DNA from: Marinobacterium zhoushanense
Lineage (GTDB): Bacteria > Pseudomonadota > Gammaproteobacteria > Pseudomonadales > Balneatricaceae
Assembly: GCF_014641945.1 (NCBI RefSeq)
Contig: NZ_BMIJ01000006.1
Span: 186,001 to 250,000, forward strand
Length of the DNA stretch: 64,000 bases
Direction of reading: 5' to 3'
Below, piece after piece: positions 61,942-64,000 of the stretch. The notes beneath the pieces are model-generated. The model saw only the letters and a list, made by a program, of their open reading frames with translations, ran no database searches and had not been told where the DNA came from. Within the stretch, counting starts at the first letter, position 1; each line of letters starts with the position of its first letter. Both the position numbers and the translations under genes were made by a program.

Positions 61942-63045
61942 GACACAAGTTAGTCAGTTGTATCTATGTCATTTACATAGGCAGTCTTCTGATTCTCACA
62001 ACACTGAGCGAGTGGCGAAGCTTCAATCTTCTGACACAGTGAAGTCTTAAAAGTTAAGTTGTTATAATTATGGAATACAGATGTGACCGTATATTTGGCG
62101 TTTTGTTCGTTTCCATTAACAACTCAAATGTGAGGCGAATGTTAGCAAGGATGAGGTGTAAGGTTAAGAGCCTTGGGTGACTGGATGAATTGGCCGATGT
62201 GTCAACTTAATGATATTTATGCATCATTGAATTAACAGTAGGCTATATAATCCAGCTTAACTGTTAATCTAATGAAACAAAAAAGTCGGTTTTTAAGGGG
62301 GATTATTGGTTTTGTTTGTGTTTGACTACATCTTTTATAAGATTATGTTAAGCATATGCAACACTTCATATTTTATATGTTTCATCTGGTTTATTATTAT
62401 ATTTTTTCATAACCTAATGATTTTTAATTACTTGCTGTCTATCAAGGGCCCCGATGGGCGCTAGTTCCCTTGATTTTGCTACCGGCAGAACTCGAACCAG
62501 GAATCGGATGGAGTAGGGGCCTTTGAGTGTGGAGGCATTAAGGCGCCATCTTGCGGGACTCCCATAATTTCCTTTTGCATAAAATTCAAATTTGTACCAT
62601 TTATGTAACAGTCTATATGTTTTCTATATATCTTGTTTGTTAAATTTACTTAACAGTTTACATATTGTTGACCATTGACTGTATTGAATAGTAAACACTT
62701 TATCCTGATCTTAAATAAATTGTCCATTTTTATTGAATTGTTTACGCCTGATCGGTATAAATATTTACACCTCGTGCATGCAGTAGTTTACAGATTCGCT
62801 GGAATGCACTATTCCGAACCACAAATTGATACGAATCTGTAACTGCCTACGTAGATGAAGCGCGCAAATTCTACACTTTATCAAATGGCAGTGACGGGAT
62901 CGTAAGGATAGTGATACAGGACGGTTCAGGAGACGTATCGCCAGGGAGTCTGTAAGGCAAACGGTTAAGGACAACATCTGTTATGTACTACCGGATGCAG
63001 GTAAATGCCTTAGGGGCCCCTGCACCCTAAACACTCTTAACCAGG
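61942..63045. other. Gene-free divergent regulatory region between the two protease leaders
   Basis: About 1.1 kb with no ORF I can support. It is strongly AT-rich at 62040-62440 and 62570-62800. An inverted repeat ATTAACAGT...ACTGTTAAT (62231-62239, 62260-62268) brackets a TATAAT at 62246-62251. A hairpin ATCAAGGG/CCCTTGAT lies at 62441-62474 and is followed by TTTGCT, possibly a terminator or attenuator. Nearer the right gene, TAAGGCA/TGCCTTA (around 62955-63012) could form another long stem. These are likely promoters and regulator sites of the two protease genes. Confidence 0.4.
62231..62268. promoter_or_regulatory. Inverted repeat bracketing a -10 box
   Basis: ATTAACAGT and ACTGTTAAT form a perfect 9-bp inverted repeat separated by 20 bases that include TATAAT (62246-62251). 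Similar TTAACAG cores recur at ~62607 and ~62650. It may be a regulator site. Confidence 0.4.
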
Positions 63046-63196
63046 AAAGATCCTCTCCGGATAAAGGCAAAGCCCGGGTAACCGGGCGACGCAAAGTTAC
63101 GGGTCCCCCTCTGTAAAGCAGCTTTTACGGTAGGGGGGATCGCCGGACCGCCAAAGGAGAGTTACCTCAATACGGGCAGGCCGCCAGAGGATCTTT
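63046..63196 (+). ncRNA. Cyclic di-GMP-I (GEMM) riboswitch leader of the second protease gene
   Basis: GGCAAAGCC (63066-63074), a hairpin CCCGGGTAACCGGG, GACGCAAAG (63088-63096) and ACGGGTC (63099-63105) are followed by a P3 stem TCCCCCT/AGGGGGGA capped by GTAAA/TTTAC, and the 3' block GGATCGCCGGACCGCC (63137-63152). This matches the c-di-GMP-I consensus closely. Outside it, AAAGATCCTCT (63046-63056) is perfectly complementary to AGAGGATCTTT (63186-63196). The P3 stem covaries with that of the other protease leader (CCCCCT/AGGGGG versus CCTCTCT/AGAGAGG), which supports the structure. It ends ~25 bases before the ATG at 63221. Confidence 0.85.
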
Positions 63197-63220
63197 TGAT
63201 AGATATTCAGGAGAGCCTCG

Positions 63221-64000
63221 ATGCGCCTTTCTGTGTCTCCATACGGCCGCTTGCTGGCCGCATTGGGTCTAGCTACATCTCTATCTTTGACAGCTCTTTC
63301 GGCTGTTTCTGCTACTCACGGGCATACACATACAGCGCCGGCCCAGGCTGTGGATGCTGCCCAGGCACGTCAGCAGGCAACCGACCTGACCCAGGCGTTG
63401 GTGGCGCTGCAGAAGCAGTGGGCCAACGCCAAGGGTGCCGAGAAGTCGCGTGCACTGGAAAATCTGATTCATGCCGCACAAGAGCGCAGAGCCGCCCTTG
63501 TCGATTTAGCCATGACTCATCCTGAAGAGGTGCTTCGTGCCGCCATTCCCGATAAGAGGCAACTTGGGATGCCGCAAGAGGTTGTTAGCTTGTTGGAGCA
63601 ACAGGTTGAGATAACCGGTGAGTCCGACGTGTTCTACGAGGATTACGCAGATGGGTCACATAAATTACGCCGCTTTGTTAAAACACCGTTTGGTGAGCGC
63701 TTTGAGCTGAGTTCCAGCCTTTCGGAAGGTAGCTTGCAGAGCGGTGAGTCTCTCTCAGTAGATGGTGTGTTGCTGCCGACTGAGGACGCGACAGATTCTG
63801 ATGGTGTTATGGTGGCGAAGGCAGAGTCAATCGTGACTGCCGAGTGCTGTACGCAGGAGTCCACCACCACTAGCCCTCCACCAGCCGGACGTTACACCTT
63901 CGGTGAACAGAAAGTTCTGGTCATGCTGGTCAACTTTGAGGACAACACAACTCAGCCCTGGACCACAGAGCAGGTACGGGATGTCGTGTTTGGCACCGTT
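63221..64000 (+). CDS. Secreted metalloprotease, paralogue of the divergent M11-like protease (partial, cut by window end)
   Basis: 260 codons are open to the last base of the window. The ATG has CAGGAG seven bases upstream. A signal peptide (LLAALGLATSLSLTALSAVSA) precedes a propeptide aligned with the divergent protein: QALVALQKQWANAKGAEKSRAL, AAIPDKRQLGMPQEVVSLLEQQ, FVKTPFGERFELSS. The catalytic domain begins near 225 with YTFGEQKVLVMLVNFEDNTTQPW, parallel to the other protein's VFLVNFQDDPNNKPW. The zinc site lies beyond the window. It should be a co-regulated secreted protease; a matching c-di-GMP-I leader precedes it. Confidence 0.85.
   Translation, partial: MRLSVSPYGRLLAALGLATSLSLTALSAVSATHGHTHTAPAQAVDAAQARQQATDLTQALVALQKQWANAKGAEKSRALENLIHAAQERRAALVDLAMTHPEEVLRAAIPDKRQLGMPQEVVSLLEQQVEITGESDVFYEDYADGSHKLRRFVKTPFGERFELSSSLSEGSLQSGESLSVDGVLLPTEDATDSDGVMVAKAESIVTAECCTQESTTTSPPPAGRYTFGEQKVLVMLVNFEDNTTQPWTTEQVRDVVFGTV

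Noticed and set aside
62485..62512. On the minus strand, GGTTCGAGTT followed by CTGCCGG looks like a tRNA T-arm and acceptor end.
   Set aside because: The 5-bp T stem does not pair, there is no matching 5' acceptor strand, D-arm or anticodon arm. Not a tRNA; perhaps chance or a very old remnant.

Overview
The window reads as chromosome of a free-living Gammaproteobacterium of moderately high G+C. The evidence is the gammaproteobacterial RapA, ZapE, MtfA, AlaC, trpBA with a divergent TrpI-type regulator, and a type II secretion cluster in the order E-F-G-H-I-J-K-L-M-N-D known from Xanthomonas xps. I cannot name the genus. There are no rRNA or tRNA genes, no CRISPR array, no insertion sequence and no phage genes. 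Almost all DNA is ordinary, densely packed coding sequence.

Left part (1-13.3 kb): the end of a TAXI-type TRAP transporter and its fused permease; a FecR-domain/OmpA-lipoprotein pair; glutaminase; a partner-switching signalling module (CHASE2-PP2C phosphatase, STAS protein, HATPase kinase); alaC, mtfA and rapA. Middle part (13.4-44.8 kb): many small transcription units. These include a cysteine-rich secreted protein beside a DUF411 metal-binding lipoprotein, a phytase-esterase-like secreted protein, a PhoD-like phosphatase, an operon of two RoxA-like di-heme cytochromes with a patatin-like membrane phospholipase, GGCT-like and pirin genes, Usp, Ap4A phosphorylase, trpBA/trpI, MarR and TetR regulators with visible palindromic operators, GST, TauE/SafE, a cytochrome c, PqiA, an HhH protein, ZapE, an MFS transporter, a diacylglycerol-kinase-like enzyme and a metallophosphoesterase. 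A decayed short-chain dehydrogenase lies at 27851-28175.

Right part (44.9-64 kb): a complete-looking type II secretion operon, then genes for large exported proteins. One is a 1032-residue surface protein built of prealbumin-like/SpaA-type repeats with a C-terminal CTPGFWK domain. The others are two divergent paralogous M11/M6-like metalloproteases, the second cut by the window end. The most notable finding is that each protease has a leader RNA with the primary and secondary features of a cyclic di-GMP-I (GEMM) riboswitch. Both leaders share an unusual long-range element, 5' GATCCTCT with a distal AGAGGATC, which can compete with the P3 stem of the aptamer. The surface-protein gene has a good sigma-54 promoter match and a structured leader. 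Together this suggests a c-di-GMP-governed extracellular matrix/protease programme that uses the adjacent secretion machine. The secretion and riboswitch assignments rest on sequence; the regulatory link between them is inference.
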